Shown here piece after piece: positions 43,548 through 52,871 of a DNA stretch of 64,000 bases. A program made the position numbers and the translations under genes. Numbering within the stretch: the first letter of the stretch is position 1; every line of letters starts with the position of its first letter. The notes under the pieces are model-generated. The model searched no databases. It was not told the DNA's origin and saw only the letters and a program-made list of their open reading frames with translations. Source of the stretch: an uncultured Fluviicola sp. (GTDB lineage Bacteria > Bacteroidota > Bacteroidia > Flavobacteriales > Crocinitomicaceae); contig NZ_CAMLDC010000005.1 of assembly GCF_946478805.1 (NCBI RefSeq), forward strand, positions 1-64,000. Reading direction: 5' to 3'.

Positions 43548-44258
43548 TTAATCAAACAAGGGTTGAAACGGATCAAACCGATTCATCATATCCAAAGACC
43601 GCAACTCCTTGTTTTCCACTTTGTACACTTTTCCGGGGAATTTCTCAATCAGGGACATATCATGCGTTGCCATGATCACTGCAGCCTTTTCTTCTTTTGC
43701 AACAGCAACAATCAGCTGCATGATCTCAGTGGAAGTCTCGGGATCCAAGTTTCCTGTCGGTTCATCCGCAATAATCACTTTCGGGTGATTGATGAGCGCA
43801 CGGGCAATTGCCACGCGTTGCTGTTCTCCTCCCGAAAGGCGATGTGGTTGAACGTGTTCTTTTCCTTCCAAGCCAACCATCGATAAAACAGTACGGATTC
43901 GCTGATCCATTTCGCGTTTGTCTTTCCAGCCGGTAGCACGCATGACGAAACGTAAATTGTCGTTAATCGAGCGGTCGGAAAGCAATTGGAAATCCTGAAA
44001 AACCACTCCTAATTTTCTGCGGAGATTCGGAATCTGTTTTTTCGTGAGTTTCTTCAGATCATACTCTACCATTGAGCCGGAACCATCACTTAATTCCAAT
44101 TCCCCGTAAAGTACTTTCAATAAACTACTCTTCCCGGAACCGGTTTTCCCGATCAGAAAAACCAATTCATCGGACTCTACCTCGAAATTGATGTGTTCAA
44201 GAACCGTCTGACCCAATTGATCAATTCGCCCGTTTTGAATTCGAATAACTTTCTCCAC
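43548..44258 (-). CDS. ftsE: cell-division ATP-binding protein FtsE, GTG start
   Basis: 236 residues, an ABC ATPase. Walker A is at 37-44 (GKTGSGKS), the signature is LSGGEQQRVAIARA and Walker B is VIIADEP, followed by TGNLDPETS. FtsE works with the membrane protein FtsX to control septal peptidoglycan hydrolases at the division site. The frame opens with GTG at 44258; one codon upstream comes an in-frame stop (TAA), so there is no ATG alternative. No ftsX is adjacent. It could also be another small ABC ATPase, but the sequence is FtsE-like. Confidence 0.88.
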   Translation of the reverse strand: MEKVIRIQNGRIDQLGQTVLEHINFEVESDELVFLIGKTGSGKSSLLKVLYGELELSDGSGSMVEYDLKKLTKKQIPNLRRKLGVVFQDFQLLSDRSINDNLRFVMRATGWKDKREMDQRIRTVLSMVGLEGKEHVQPHRLSGGEQQRVAIARALINHPKVIIADEPTGNLDPETSTEIMQLIVAVAKEEKAAVIMATHDMSLIEKFPGKVYKVENKELRSLDMMNRFDPFQPLFD

Positions 44259-44293
44259 CGCTTATGAGATTAAATGTTCAAAGAGGTTCAAGC

Positions 44294-44352
44294 GTTCAAA
44301 GGGTTAAGTCTAAATTTGATCCCGATAGCTATCGGGATTTAAACCTTTGAAC
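44294..44352. repeat. ATCCCGATAG/CTATCGGGAT palindrome with GTTCAAAGG arms
   Basis: A perfect 20-bp palindrome (44319-44338) is flanked by GTTCAAAGGGTT (44294-44305) and AAACCTTTGAAC (44341-44352), which pair with one mismatch. Further GTTCAAAG copies precede it. This core is, from memory, a common dispersed Bacteroidota intergenic element. It lies between divergent ftsE and the TPR gene. Confidence 0.65.
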
Positions 44353-44512
44353 TTTTTGAACGACTAAATTCCATTGTAAATTTCAGGATTCCAATTCATG
44401 AAAATCCGATGTAACAAGATTATCTCTTAACAGTTATACGTTTAAAACTTTTAAACGCGCATCCCCTTTCTCCCTCGGTACTCCTTAATTTTACTATCTT
44501 AAAATAGTTGTA

Positions 44513-47500
44513 ATGCGTTTTATTATTTTCCTTTTTCTACTTGTTGCAAGCTCTTCGGCATGGTCCCAAGTGAGCGAGAAGTACCATTCTCCTCTCAGTG
44601 GATTCTACAAAGCAGAAGATTTGTTTGAGAAAGAACAATACAGTGCAGCACGCAAGGAGTTCCGTTTATTCATCACTGATTACAAGGGCTCCAAGAATGA
44701 TTCATACTACATCAAGGCATTATATTATGAAGGGCTTTCCGCATTGGAACTCTTCAATAATGATGCGATTGATCTATTGGAAACCTTCAACCGGGAATAC
44801 CCGGAAAGCATCTACCGCAGCAATATCCTGTTCCAGATCGGACGTTATTACTACCAAAAAAAGGACTACAAGAAATCCATCACATACTTCAAAGAGCTGA
44901 GTCGGTCTTCGGTTGAAAAGGAAAATCAGGAAGAATATTACTTCAAATTGGGTTATGCCTACTTTGATGAGAAGAATTATCCCGAGTCCAAAATGGCTTT
45001 TTACGAAGTAAAGGATTCGAGCAGTCAATATGGTGCTCCGGCTTTGTATTACTACTCGCACATTTGCTATTTGGACAGTTCATACCAAACAGCGTTGGAA
45101 GGATTTGAAAAATTATTGACAGATAACCGGTTCAATAGGGTGGTTCCGTATTACATTACTCAGATTTACTATATCCAGCACAAATACCAGGATGTGGTGG
45201 ATTTCGCGCCAGGTAAAGTAGACAGTTTAAAACCTGCTGAACAGGTCGAGATCAGTCATATTATCGGTGACAGTTATTTCCACCTTGAAAAATACGATGA
45301 GGCGCTTCCCTATCTGGAATTGTACAATTCGAAATCAAACACCACACGAGATGACGATTATGCTTTGGCTCTAGCTTATTCGCGGACATCCAATTGCACC
45401 AAAGCGGTTAAATACTTCGACCGTGTAGCCCGTGAAAAAGATGTTCTTGGTCAAATTGCGTTATATCATGCAGGTGAATGTTATACCAACCTGGGTGAAC
45501 TGGTTTATGCGCGAACGGCTTTCGAAGCAGCAAGCCAGTTGGATCTGGACAAAATGATCCAGGAAGATGCCTTGTACAATTACGCATTGCTTTCTTACAA
45601 ACTGGATATGAACGCTTACGATGAAGCGGTCGAAGCATTCAAATTATATCTCGAAAAATACCCGGATTCAAAACGCAAACCGGTTGTCTACCAATATTTG
45701 GTAAACGTATATACTTCGACTAAGAATTATCAGAAGGCTCTTGAATCTTTAGATCAGTTGACCAACAAGGACATCAAACTGAAGTCGGCCTACCAATTGA
45801 TCGCTTTCAATAGAGGAGTGGAATTATTCCAAAAATCGGAATACCAAAACGCCATCAAGGCATTCCAGTTGGTTGACCGCTACCCGATTGTTCCTGAAGT
45901 GAGTGCCAAAGCAATGTATTGGACAGCTGATGCAGAATTCTATTTGAAGAATTATTCGGAAGCTGTGAAAAAATATGCCCAGTTTATGGGAATGGCAGGT
46001 TCGCAATCAAGTGGTTTGAGAAACGATGCCTTGTACAACAAAGGATATGCTTACCTGGCATTAAAAGATTACCGCAATACACAAGAAACATTCCGGGATT
46101 ACCTGAAACAACCGAACTTGACCGAGCTGGACAAAAAAGCGGATGCTTACATGCGCTTGGCAGACGAATATTATCGAAATGCACAAGACAATCAATCAGC
46201 AATTGATAATTACAAAGCCGCTTACAACCTGAAAATGGGTTACGACGACCAGGCCTTGTATTATATGGCTCGTACTTATGGTTTCATGGGGAAATCCACT
46301 GAGAAAATCCAAAGTTTGATTGACCTGATCAACAATTATCCGAAATCGCGCTATATGCAACGCGCCATAGAGGAAATTGCTGTCTCTTATTATGTTTTGG
46401 AGAACCTGGACAAAGCCGAACGCTATTACAAACAGATCATTTCAGACTATCCGACGAGTTCACGGGTTCCGGAAGCATACCATTATCTGGGCGACATTTC
46501 TTTCAAACGCGCTAATTTCAACCAGGCGGAAAGTTATTATTTGAAAGTGCTCAACGAATTCAATCTCAACGATACGATCTGTGAGCGCGAGGTAAGTTCT
46601 TTGGCTGATGTATACCGTGCACAACGTTTATTGAACAAAATTGAAGCTTTGGCTGGGAAATACAGTTGTGCGGACTCAATTGCCACACAAGTGGAAGACG
46701 AGTACTATCGCCTGGGATTCGATCAGTATGAAAAATCGGAATGGAATGCGGCGATAACCGAATTTGACAAGTATTTGAACAAGTATCCGAAAGGCAAATT
46801 CTACCGGGATGCGATGAATCAAAAAGCAGATGCCTTGTATAAACTGAAAAAAGAAGCGGAAGCTATTGCCATTTACCAGGTTACACTTGCCGGTCCGAAC
46901 GATGATTACACGGAATTGGCATCTGTTAGAACAGCAAAATTCCTGTTTAATGGAAATCAGAAAGAGGCTGCACTTCCGTATTACAAGCGAACGGAAGAAA
47001 CCAGTTCCAATCCGGAATACCTGAACAATGCCCGGATCGGATTGATGCGCTGTCATTTCTTGTTGGAAAATTATGCCAATGCTGTTGAATACGCCCAAAA
47101 AGTATTGGGTGTTCAACAAACCACCCAATTGAAATTGGAAGGGGAATACATTAAAGGAATATCCCTTTCAAAGGAAAAACGATATGCCGAAGCACAACTT
47201 TCTTTGGAATACGTTGTCAAGAATGCAACAACCATTTGGGCTGCTGAATCGAAGTACACCATTGCAGACAACGCATTCCAACAAGCGGATTATACCAAAA
47301 CTGAAACAGTGATCCGCGAGTTGCTTAAAATGAAACCGGGTTATGATTTCTGGATTGCAAAAGGGTTGATCCTACAGACCAAGGTGCTCTTACAGAAGAA
47401 AGACCTGTTCCAGGCAGAAAATACGATCAAATCTGTCATCGACCATTATCCTAAAAAAGACGATGGAATTCTGCAGGAAGCCGGCGAATTGTACGACGAG

Positions 47501-47587
47501 ATTATGCAATTGAAAACACAACCAAAAACTTTGACCAATCCGAGTGATCCTACGGTAATCGAAGTAGACGAAAAAACGGGGAAATAA
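44513..47587 (+). CDS. large TPR repeat protein (TolA-binding/YbgF-like)
   Basis: 1024 residues. A signal peptide (MRFIIFLFLLVASSSAWSQ) is followed by tetratricopeptide repeats along almost the whole length, many of the YbgF/TolB-interaction type (FKELSRSS, YPKSRYMQRA, YPTSSRVPEAYHYLG). It is probably periplasmic and binds other envelope proteins. Its TAA stop overlaps the next gene's ATG (TAATG, 1-nt overlap), so the outer-membrane protein that follows is translationally coupled. ftsE is divergent upstream. A joint role in outer-membrane assembly is my inference. Confidence 0.85.
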   Translation: MRFIIFLFLLVASSSAWSQVSEKYHSPLSGFYKAEDLFEKEQYSAARKEFRLFITDYKGSKNDSYYIKALYYEGLSALELFNNDAIDLLETFNREYPESIYRSNILFQIGRYYYQKKDYKKSITYFKELSRSSVEKENQEEYYFKLGYAYFDEKNYPESKMAFYEVKDSSSQYGAPALYYYSHICYLDSSYQTALEGFEKLLTDNRFNRVVPYYITQIYYIQHKYQDVVDFAPGKVDSLKPAEQVEISHIIGDSYFHLEKYDEALPYLELYNSKSNTTRDDDYALALAYSRTSNCTKAVKYFDRVAREKDVLGQIALYHAGECYTNLGELVYARTAFEAASQLDLDKMIQEDALYNYALLSYKLDMNAYDEAVEAFKLYLEKYPDSKRKPVVYQYLVNVYTSTKNYQKALESLDQLTNKDIKLKSAYQLIAFNRGVELFQKSEYQNAIKAFQLVDRYPIVPEVSAKAMYWTADAEFYLKNYSEAVKKYAQFMGMAGSQSSGLRNDALYNKGYAYLALKDYRNTQETFRDYLKQPNLTELDKKADAYMRLADEYYRNAQDNQSAIDNYKAAYNLKMGYDDQALYYMARTYGFMGKSTEKIQSLIDLINNYPKSRYMQRAIEEIAVSYYVLENLDKAERYYKQIISDYPTSSRVPEAYHYLGDISFKRANFNQAESYYLKVLNEFNLNDTICEREVSSLADVYRAQRLLNKIEALAGKYSCADSIATQVEDEYYRLGFDQYEKSEWNAAITEFDKYLNKYPKGKFYRDAMNQKADALYKLKKEAEAIAIYQVTLAGPNDDYTELASVRTAKFLFNGNQKEAALPYYKRTEETSSNPEYLNNARIGLMRCHFLLENYANAVEYAQKVLGVQQTTQLKLEGEYIKGISLSKEKRYAEAQLSLEYVVKNATTIWAAESKYTIADNAFQQADYTKTETVIRELLKMKPGYDFWIAKGLILQTKVLLQKKDLFQAENTIKSVIDHYPKKDDGILQEAGELYDEIMQLKTQPKTLTNPSDPTVIEVDEKTGK

Positions 47588-49314
47588 TGAAGGGAAACAG
47601 CTATATACTGACACTTTTAAGTGTGTTACTGATTGGATCGTTTCCGGGAGTGTTTGCACAAACCGGGGCCGATGTGACCATCCATACTACCGGGGACAGA
47701 TCCGTTGAAGATGCCCACCGTCGAAATATCCAACCAAAAATCTTGGACACGGTTTTTCCAATTCCCAACACCTCTTACCCCTTGCTTTCAATCAATTATG
47801 AACCTACGTTTGAGATTCCTAAGATTGAACCTGCAAAAGTGAATCTGCAACAAAAGTTACCGCAATTGTATAACGGATATGCGCGGATCGGGATCGGTTC
47901 TTTGCTGATGCCATTGGCTGAAGTATATTACAACAACGGGCGCAGTCGCAAAATGAACTATGGAGGAAATATCCAGCATTTGAGCTCTTTCGGGAAAATG
48001 AGAAATGTAGCTCCGGCAAATTTTGACCGGACAAATGTACGCGGATTTGTAGGTGTAAACGAAAAGAAATACAGCTGGGATGCAGAATCCTATTACCGCA
48101 ATCAGGGGCTCCACTTTTATGGTTTCCCGAATGAAGATGCGAACAAGGATAGTATCGCACAACGTTTCAATACCTTTGGCCTGAAAGGAGTTTTCAATTC
48201 ACATGCACACGACAGTTTGGGGTTGAATTGGAAATTAGGTATCGAATACCGTCATTTCAGTGACAAAAAACCAAAAGACGATTCAATCAAGGATTGGAAT
48301 GCACGGGAGAATTTCTTCGCGATTCGCACGGGAGCTGAATACAAATGGGGAACAGAGATTTTCGCTGCAGATCTGGACATCCTACACAATTCATACAAAT
48401 ATGGCGTTTTGAACGATACCATGCCTGTTTCCTTAAACACCGGTTTAGAAAACAAAAACACCATCATCAGCCTGCGACCAAGTATCAGCACTTATTCCAA
48501 AAACCGTAAGCTGAAAGCAAAGATCGGGATAGATCTAACAGCTAGCCTGGGTACGAAAAACAAAGTGTATCTCTATCCGATCGCGGAAGTGAAATACTCC
48601 TTGTTCAATGATATTTTGATTCCATATGCCGGCGTGACAGGAGGTTTGACTCAGCAATCATTCAAGCGCATTACGGATGAAAATGAATTTTCCCTATCCA
48701 ATGTTTCCCTACAGAATGAGCACAAGGCAGCAGACGGATTCGTTGGAATCAAGGGAACCCTATCTAAACGGATCGGATTCAATGCCTTTATCAGCTTTTC
48801 ACATGTGAAAAACAAAGCGCTTTTTGTAACAGATACACTTCATTCAGGCAGGAATCGTTTCAATGTCATTTATGATACGATGAACATTACCAAGATAGAG
48901 GGTTCCATTTATTATCAGCTAAAAGAAAAAGTGAAAATTGACGCGATCGGGAGATACTATTCTTACAATGCGAAGAACAATATTTTTGCATGGAACCTGC
49001 CTCAATTCCAGGTTATCCTAAGAGCGACTTACAACTTGTACGACAAGTTTATTTTGACAGTTGATGCGAATTTCGAAGGAGGAAGAAGAGCACAGGTATT
49101 CGCTCCGGGAAAAGATGTATTGGAAGAAAACAACCAATATGCATTGAAACTCGGCTTCCTTGCTGATGCAAATATCGGATTGGAATACCGTTATAATAAG
49201 CGCGTTTCCGGGTTCATCAATTTGAACAATGTAGCCGCCCAACGTTATAAAAGATGGTATAATTACCCAACACAAGGTTTCCAGGCCATGGTCGGTGTGA
49301 CTATCCGTTTCTAG
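47587..49314 (+). CDS. outer-membrane beta-barrel protein coupled to the TPR protein
   Basis: 575 residues. A signal peptide (MKGNSYILTL to GVFAQTGAD) is followed by alternating amphipathic strands (GYARIGIGSLLMPLAEVYYNN, YSWDAESYYRN, GLEYRYNKRVSGFINLNN) and a final strand ending in Phe (GVTIRF), as recognised by the BAM machinery. It resembles TonB-dependent-receptor-like barrels without a plug. The 1-nt overlap with the TPR gene suggests they form a complex. Its stop overlaps the convergent HxlR gene by 4 nt. Cargo unknown. Confidence 0.82.
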   Translation: MKGNSYILTLLSVLLIGSFPGVFAQTGADVTIHTTGDRSVEDAHRRNIQPKILDTVFPIPNTSYPLLSINYEPTFEIPKIEPAKVNLQQKLPQLYNGYARIGIGSLLMPLAEVYYNNGRSRKMNYGGNIQHLSSFGKMRNVAPANFDRTNVRGFVGVNEKKYSWDAESYYRNQGLHFYGFPNEDANKDSIAQRFNTFGLKGVFNSHAHDSLGLNWKLGIEYRHFSDKKPKDDSIKDWNARENFFAIRTGAEYKWGTEIFAADLDILHNSYKYGVLNDTMPVSLNTGLENKNTIISLRPSISTYSKNRKLKAKIGIDLTASLGTKNKVYLYPIAEVKYSLFNDILIPYAGVTGGLTQQSFKRITDENEFSLSNVSLQNEHKAADGFVGIKGTLSKRIGFNAFISFSHVKNKALFVTDTLHSGRNRFNVIYDTMNITKIEGSIYYQLKEKVKIDAIGRYYSYNAKNNIFAWNLPQFQVILRATYNLYDKFILTVDANFEGGRRAQVFAPGKDVLEENNQYALKLGFLADANIGLEYRYNKRVSGFINLNNVAAQRYKRWYNYPTQGFQAMVGVTIRF

Positions 49315-49679
49315 CTGGCGGTACTGAACAACTGTTTTCTGTGATTTGCTCCCCAGGTTGCTAATTCGGCAATAATCGGTTGAAGTGTCAAACCGTAAGG
49401 TGTTATCTTGTATTCAACCGTAATTGGTTTTGTATCACAAACCGTCCGGGTGATCAATTGATTGATTTCCAATTCCTGCAATTCCTTTGAAAGCATTTTC
49501 GCTCCGATTCCGGGGATATTCCGTTTCAATTCCATAAACTTCATCGAGTTCTCGAACACCAGGGTACCGATAATCTGAATTTTCCATTTACCCGATAGTA
49601 ATTCTACCGTATCCCGGATTGCCAGCATTCTTCCTGCGCAAGCTGCAGGTTCATGAATTTGTTTCTTTTTCATTACCAT
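49311..49679 (-). CDS. HxlR-family winged-helix transcriptional regulator
   Basis: 122 residues with the complete HxlR domain: LLSGKWKIQIIGTLVF, then FMELKRNIPGIGAKMLSKELQELE and VEYKITPYGLTLQPII. Members bind DNA as dimers and often sense redox or aldehydes through a Cys near the N-terminus; Cys14 (PAACAGRM) could play that role. An exact -7 box ends 4 nt before the ATG at 49679; an in-frame ATG two codons later is an alternative start. It is convergent with the outer-membrane gene (4-nt overlap). Its target is not evident. Confidence 0.92.
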   Translation of the reverse strand: MVMKKKQIHEPAACAGRMLAIRDTVELLSGKWKIQIIGTLVFENSMKFMELKRNIPGIGAKMLSKELQELEINQLITRTVCDTKPITVEYKITPYGLTLQPIIAELATWGANHRKQLFSTAS

Positions 49680-49683
49680 AATA

Positions 49684-49691
49684 CAAAAATA
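49684..49691 (-). promoter_or_regulatory. -7 box TATTTTTG, 4 nt from the start codon
   Basis: Exact TAnnTTTG on the minus strand for the HxlR gene; a leaderless transcript is predicted. Confidence 0.6.
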
Positions 49692-49799
49692 CGACGTTAA
49701 ACGCCTGATTCTATAGTGAGTTTCTTTGAGGAAACCAGTTTCAAAAGGAAAATATAAATACCAAATAAACTTATTGTCCTCCTCTTCTTTTCATTCTTT

Positions 49800-50480
49800 T
49801 CACATGCGGATAATCGCCCCATCCTCCATCTCAATGATTCGATGTGTTCTTTCCGCGAATTCATTATCGTGGGTCACAATCAATAAGGATTGGTTGAATT
49901 CCTCTGCCAATTCCTTAAAGATACCGAAAACAATTTCCGTGTTTTTTTTGTCCAGGTTTCCCGTTGGCTCATCTCCCATCAAAATCAGGGGGTTATTGAT
50001 TAATGCCCGGGCAATTGCCACCCGCTGTTTTTGCCCGCCTGAAAGCTGATTCGGCATTTTGAGCGCTTCATTCTCAATTCCCAGAATTTTCAATTTTTCG
50101 TATGCATGTTGTTCCACTTCAGCCGAACTCAATTTATTCAATTTCAATCCGGGTAACATTACATTCTTCAACACGGAAAACTCATTAAGCAAATAATGGA
50201 ACTGGAAAACAAAGCCAATCTTTTCATTTCGGACACGTGCCAAATCCCCTTCCTTTTTACCACGCATCACCTGTCCATCCAGTATCAAATCTCCTTGATA
50301 ATCCGTATCCATGGTAGAAAGAATATACAACAGCGTGGATTTTCCACAACCTGATTTTCCGATAATGGAAGCAAATTCCCCCTTTTGGATTTCAAAACTG
50401 ATTTTCTTCAAAACCTGAATATCGTAGGGATCGTGAAAAAACTTGGAAATCTCTTTTGCCTGTAAAATCGGTACACTCAT
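49800..50480 (-). CDS. ABC transporter ATP-binding protein (MacB/LolD type)
   Basis: 226 residues. Walker A GKSGCGKSTLLY (about 38-49), signature LSGGQKQRVAIARA, Walker B LILMGDEPTGNLD and the switch His in IVTHDNEFA are all present. The sequence is of the lipoprotein-release/macrolide-export class (LolD/MacB). It is the last gene of a three-gene operon: adaptor (51729-52805), permease (50482-51732), then this ATPase 1 nt after the permease stop. Together they should form a tripartite exporter with a TolC-like outer-membrane partner elsewhere. Substrate unknown. Confidence 0.93.
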   Translation of the reverse strand: MSVPILQAKEISKFFHDPYDIQVLKKISFEIQKGEFASIIGKSGCGKSTLLYILSTMDTDYQGDLILDGQVMRGKKEGDLARVRNEKIGFVFQFHYLLNEFSVLKNVMLPGLKLNKLSSAEVEQHAYEKLKILGIENEALKMPNQLSGGQKQRVAIARALINNPLILMGDEPTGNLDKKNTEIVFGIFKELAEEFNQSLLIVTHDNEFAERTHRIIEMEDGAIIRM

Positions 50481-50481
50481 C

Positions 50482-51732
50482 TTACTTTCCTCTAATGATT
50501 ATAACCGGATCCACTTTACTCGCTTTCCGAGAAGGAAAATATCCGGCAAAATAAGTCGTGATAATTGAAAAAATTCCACCTATGAAATAATATCTCGGAT
50601 CATAATTGATCGGATAGGTTTTAATCGTTGGAAGAGCTTCTGTTTTAAAAGGAATATTGTCAATTCCGGAAGAAATCAGCAACCCGAACAAGAGTCCGAA
50701 TAACCCTCCGAAAACGCCGATTGTCAATGCAATTGTAATAAAAACGCGTTTCACATCCTTCCCGGAAAATCCAGTAGCTTTTAAGATTGCTATCGTATCC
50801 ATTTTCTCATAGATCATCATATTCAAAATGTTGTAGATCCCAAAACCCGCAACAATAAGCAAGGTTATTCCAACAGCGTAAGAAATCAGGGTTCTGATAG
50901 CTGTTCCCGTTTCGAATTGTGCATTGGCCGTTTGAATATCAACTGCTTCGACTTCGTAGATTTGTTCGTACTCTTTGGCAATTGCAGGAGCTTGATTCAT
51001 ATCTTTTAATTTCACCTGGATGTCGGTGATGTAGCTGTTGCTTTCCCCTAAAAGTTTCTGTGCCGTTGCCAGCGAAACATAACTTTGTACTTTGTCGATA
51101 TCCTGCAGACCGGATTGGAAATAACCTACTACTTTCAATTGAACACGCTCTCCCTTGGAGGTCGTGATTTGGATATTGTCGCCGATATTTGCCAAAATTT
51201 TCTCCGCCGCGCCCTTTCCCAAAATGATACTATTGGGAATATATTTGAGATCCTGGTAATCTCCTTCAACTACATAATCGGAAAAAGTAAACAGCCGGTT
51301 CTCTTCGGCAACATCGATCCCATTTAAGACACCATTCAAATCAACCGCACCGATGTTATAAAATACCTGAACATTCACTTTCGGACTCACTCCCAGAACT
51401 CTTGAATCATCCCGGAGCGATTTCAAAATGATCGCACTGTTGTGCAAATCCAACAAATCATTTTTCGGTTTTACGGAACTGATAAAATTGTGCCCGTTTG
51501 ATTCAAAATCTATAGGCTGTTTTTCGGATGGCAAGATTTCCTTGTAAATATGGACATGGGGAGTTCGGTTGAGAATCAATCCATCCAACATTTTATTCAA
51601 ACCCGTCATAAAACTCAAAAGCGTGATAAACATGGTGATACTGAAAGTAACACCAATAGCAGCAACTAATGTTTGTTTCCAGCGAGCCAATAACAAGGCT
51701 TTCGAAATACTTAAAATCAATCCAAATTTCAT
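50482..51732 (-). CDS. ABC transporter permease (FtsX/MacB domain)
   Basis: 416 residues. One N-terminal helix (LVAAIGVTFSITMFITLLSF) is followed by a large periplasmic domain (about 45-270, MacB-PCD-like) and three C-terminal helices (LLIVAGFGIYNILNM, ALTIGVFGGLFGLLFGLL, FIGGIFSIITTYFAGY), the FtsX-domain topology. It couples the ATPase encoded just downstream to periplasmic movement (mechanotransmission) rather than classic transport. Its start overlaps the adaptor stop by 4 nt. LolE-like lipoprotein release or MacB-like efflux are both possible. Confidence 0.9.
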   Translation of the reverse strand: MKFGLILSISKALLLARWKQTLVAAIGVTFSITMFITLLSFMTGLNKMLDGLILNRTPHVHIYKEILPSEKQPIDFESNGHNFISSVKPKNDLLDLHNSAIILKSLRDDSRVLGVSPKVNVQVFYNIGAVDLNGVLNGIDVAEENRLFTFSDYVVEGDYQDLKYIPNSIILGKGAAEKILANIGDNIQITTSKGERVQLKVVGYFQSGLQDIDKVQSYVSLATAQKLLGESNSYITDIQVKLKDMNQAPAIAKEYEQIYEVEAVDIQTANAQFETGTAIRTLISYAVGITLLIVAGFGIYNILNMMIYEKMDTIAILKATGFSGKDVKRVFITIALTIGVFGGLFGLLFGLLISSGIDNIPFKTEALPTIKTYPINYDPRYYFIGGIFSIITTYFAGYFPSRKASKVDPVIIIRGK

Positions 51733-52805
51733 TCGTTCTCCAGCATTATTTCATCTTCCGGTTTGATTCCTGAAAGAATTTCAACAAACTCGAAATCGCG
51801 CAAACCAACTGTCACCTTCACTTTTTTACCACTTGCCAGAAGAACGGAATCTCCTTTCAACAGATAAGTCCGGGGAATCGTGAGTACGTTCTTCTTCGAT
51901 TCCAAAACAATATTTGCTTCGAAGGATGTATTCGGGAATACCCGTTTCGGTGCTTTCGTAAATGTTGCTTCTACTTTGAAAGTTTTGGAACGTTCATTCA
52001 TCAAAGGATTGATCTTGGTCACTTTTGCTTCGAAGACCTGACCTTTGTAACTATCCATAGTAATCAGAACACGCATGTTTAAGTCTACTTTTGCGATATC
52101 GTATTCATCCACTTGCATTTCCAGGATAAAATTATCCGCAGAACCCAAAACAGCCAAAGGAACCTGGGGTCCTACCAAATCTCCTTTTTCAATCAAGACA
52201 CTATAAACCCTTCCATCAATATCACTCCGGATTTCAAAATCGGAGGCTGATTTGGAGGACAAGGCCAAATTGTTTTTAGCTTGTTTCGCACTGAAATTGA
52301 TTTGACGATTTAAATCGTTGTACCGGATAAGTGCGTTGGAAAGTGCGTTTTGGGAACTTTGGTAAGCCAATTCCTTTTGCTCCAGCTCCACTTTTGAAAT
52401 AACATTCTGATTGAAGAGGTTTAATTGTCGCACATATAACAACGAATCTGTCTTTAGTTTTTCACGCGCCAATTGAATGGAATTCCGGGCATCCTGTAAT
52501 TTATCCTGATTCGAGCCTAAATCATAATATGAAGCGGAAAGTGCCGCATTCTCTTCATTGATCAGCTGTGCCTGATTGTCTATCTTGAACAGGAGTTGGC
52601 CTTTCTTAACCAAGTCGCCGTCATCCACAAAAATTGCTTGAACAATTCCTGCAACAAGTGGTAAGGCTTGGTATTGGCTTTTACTTTTAATCGTTCCGGA
52701 TGCATATACGGAAGAGGAAACATTCTGGGTTTTCGGACGGATGGGTTTCATTTTTGAGCCACAACCAACCACCAAAAAAAGCAAAATCGGGACAAGTATT
52801 TTCAT
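51729..52805 (-). CDS. MacA/HlyD-type periplasmic adaptor lipoprotein
   Basis: 358 residues. The start at 52805 (MKILVPILLF) is chosen over one 5 codons upstream because it opens directly on a lipobox ending at Cys15 (LVVGC). A lipoyl/biotinyl-like half motif (VDDGDLVKKGQLLFKID), a long alpha-hairpin (about 80-180) and beta-barrel domains (VTKINPLMNERSKTF) mark it as a membrane-fusion protein. It should bridge the permease and an outer-membrane channel. It is first in the operon adaptor-permease-ATPase. Confidence 0.9.
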   Translation of the reverse strand: MKILVPILLFLVVGCGSKMKPIRPKTQNVSSSVYASGTIKSKSQYQALPLVAGIVQAIFVDDGDLVKKGQLLFKIDNQAQLINEENAALSASYYDLGSNQDKLQDARNSIQLAREKLKTDSLLYVRQLNLFNQNVISKVELEQKELAYQSSQNALSNALIRYNDLNRQINFSAKQAKNNLALSSKSASDFEIRSDIDGRVYSVLIEKGDLVGPQVPLAVLGSADNFILEMQVDEYDIAKVDLNMRVLITMDSYKGQVFEAKVTKINPLMNERSKTFKVEATFTKAPKRVFPNTSFEANIVLESKKNVLTIPRTYLLKGDSVLLASGKKVKVTVGLRDFEFVEILSGIKPEDEIMLENE

Positions 52806-52871
52806 GGGTGTATACAACATAGTTACTACACCAAGTTACGAACTAAATTCGAAATTTAAATATGATCTTAA

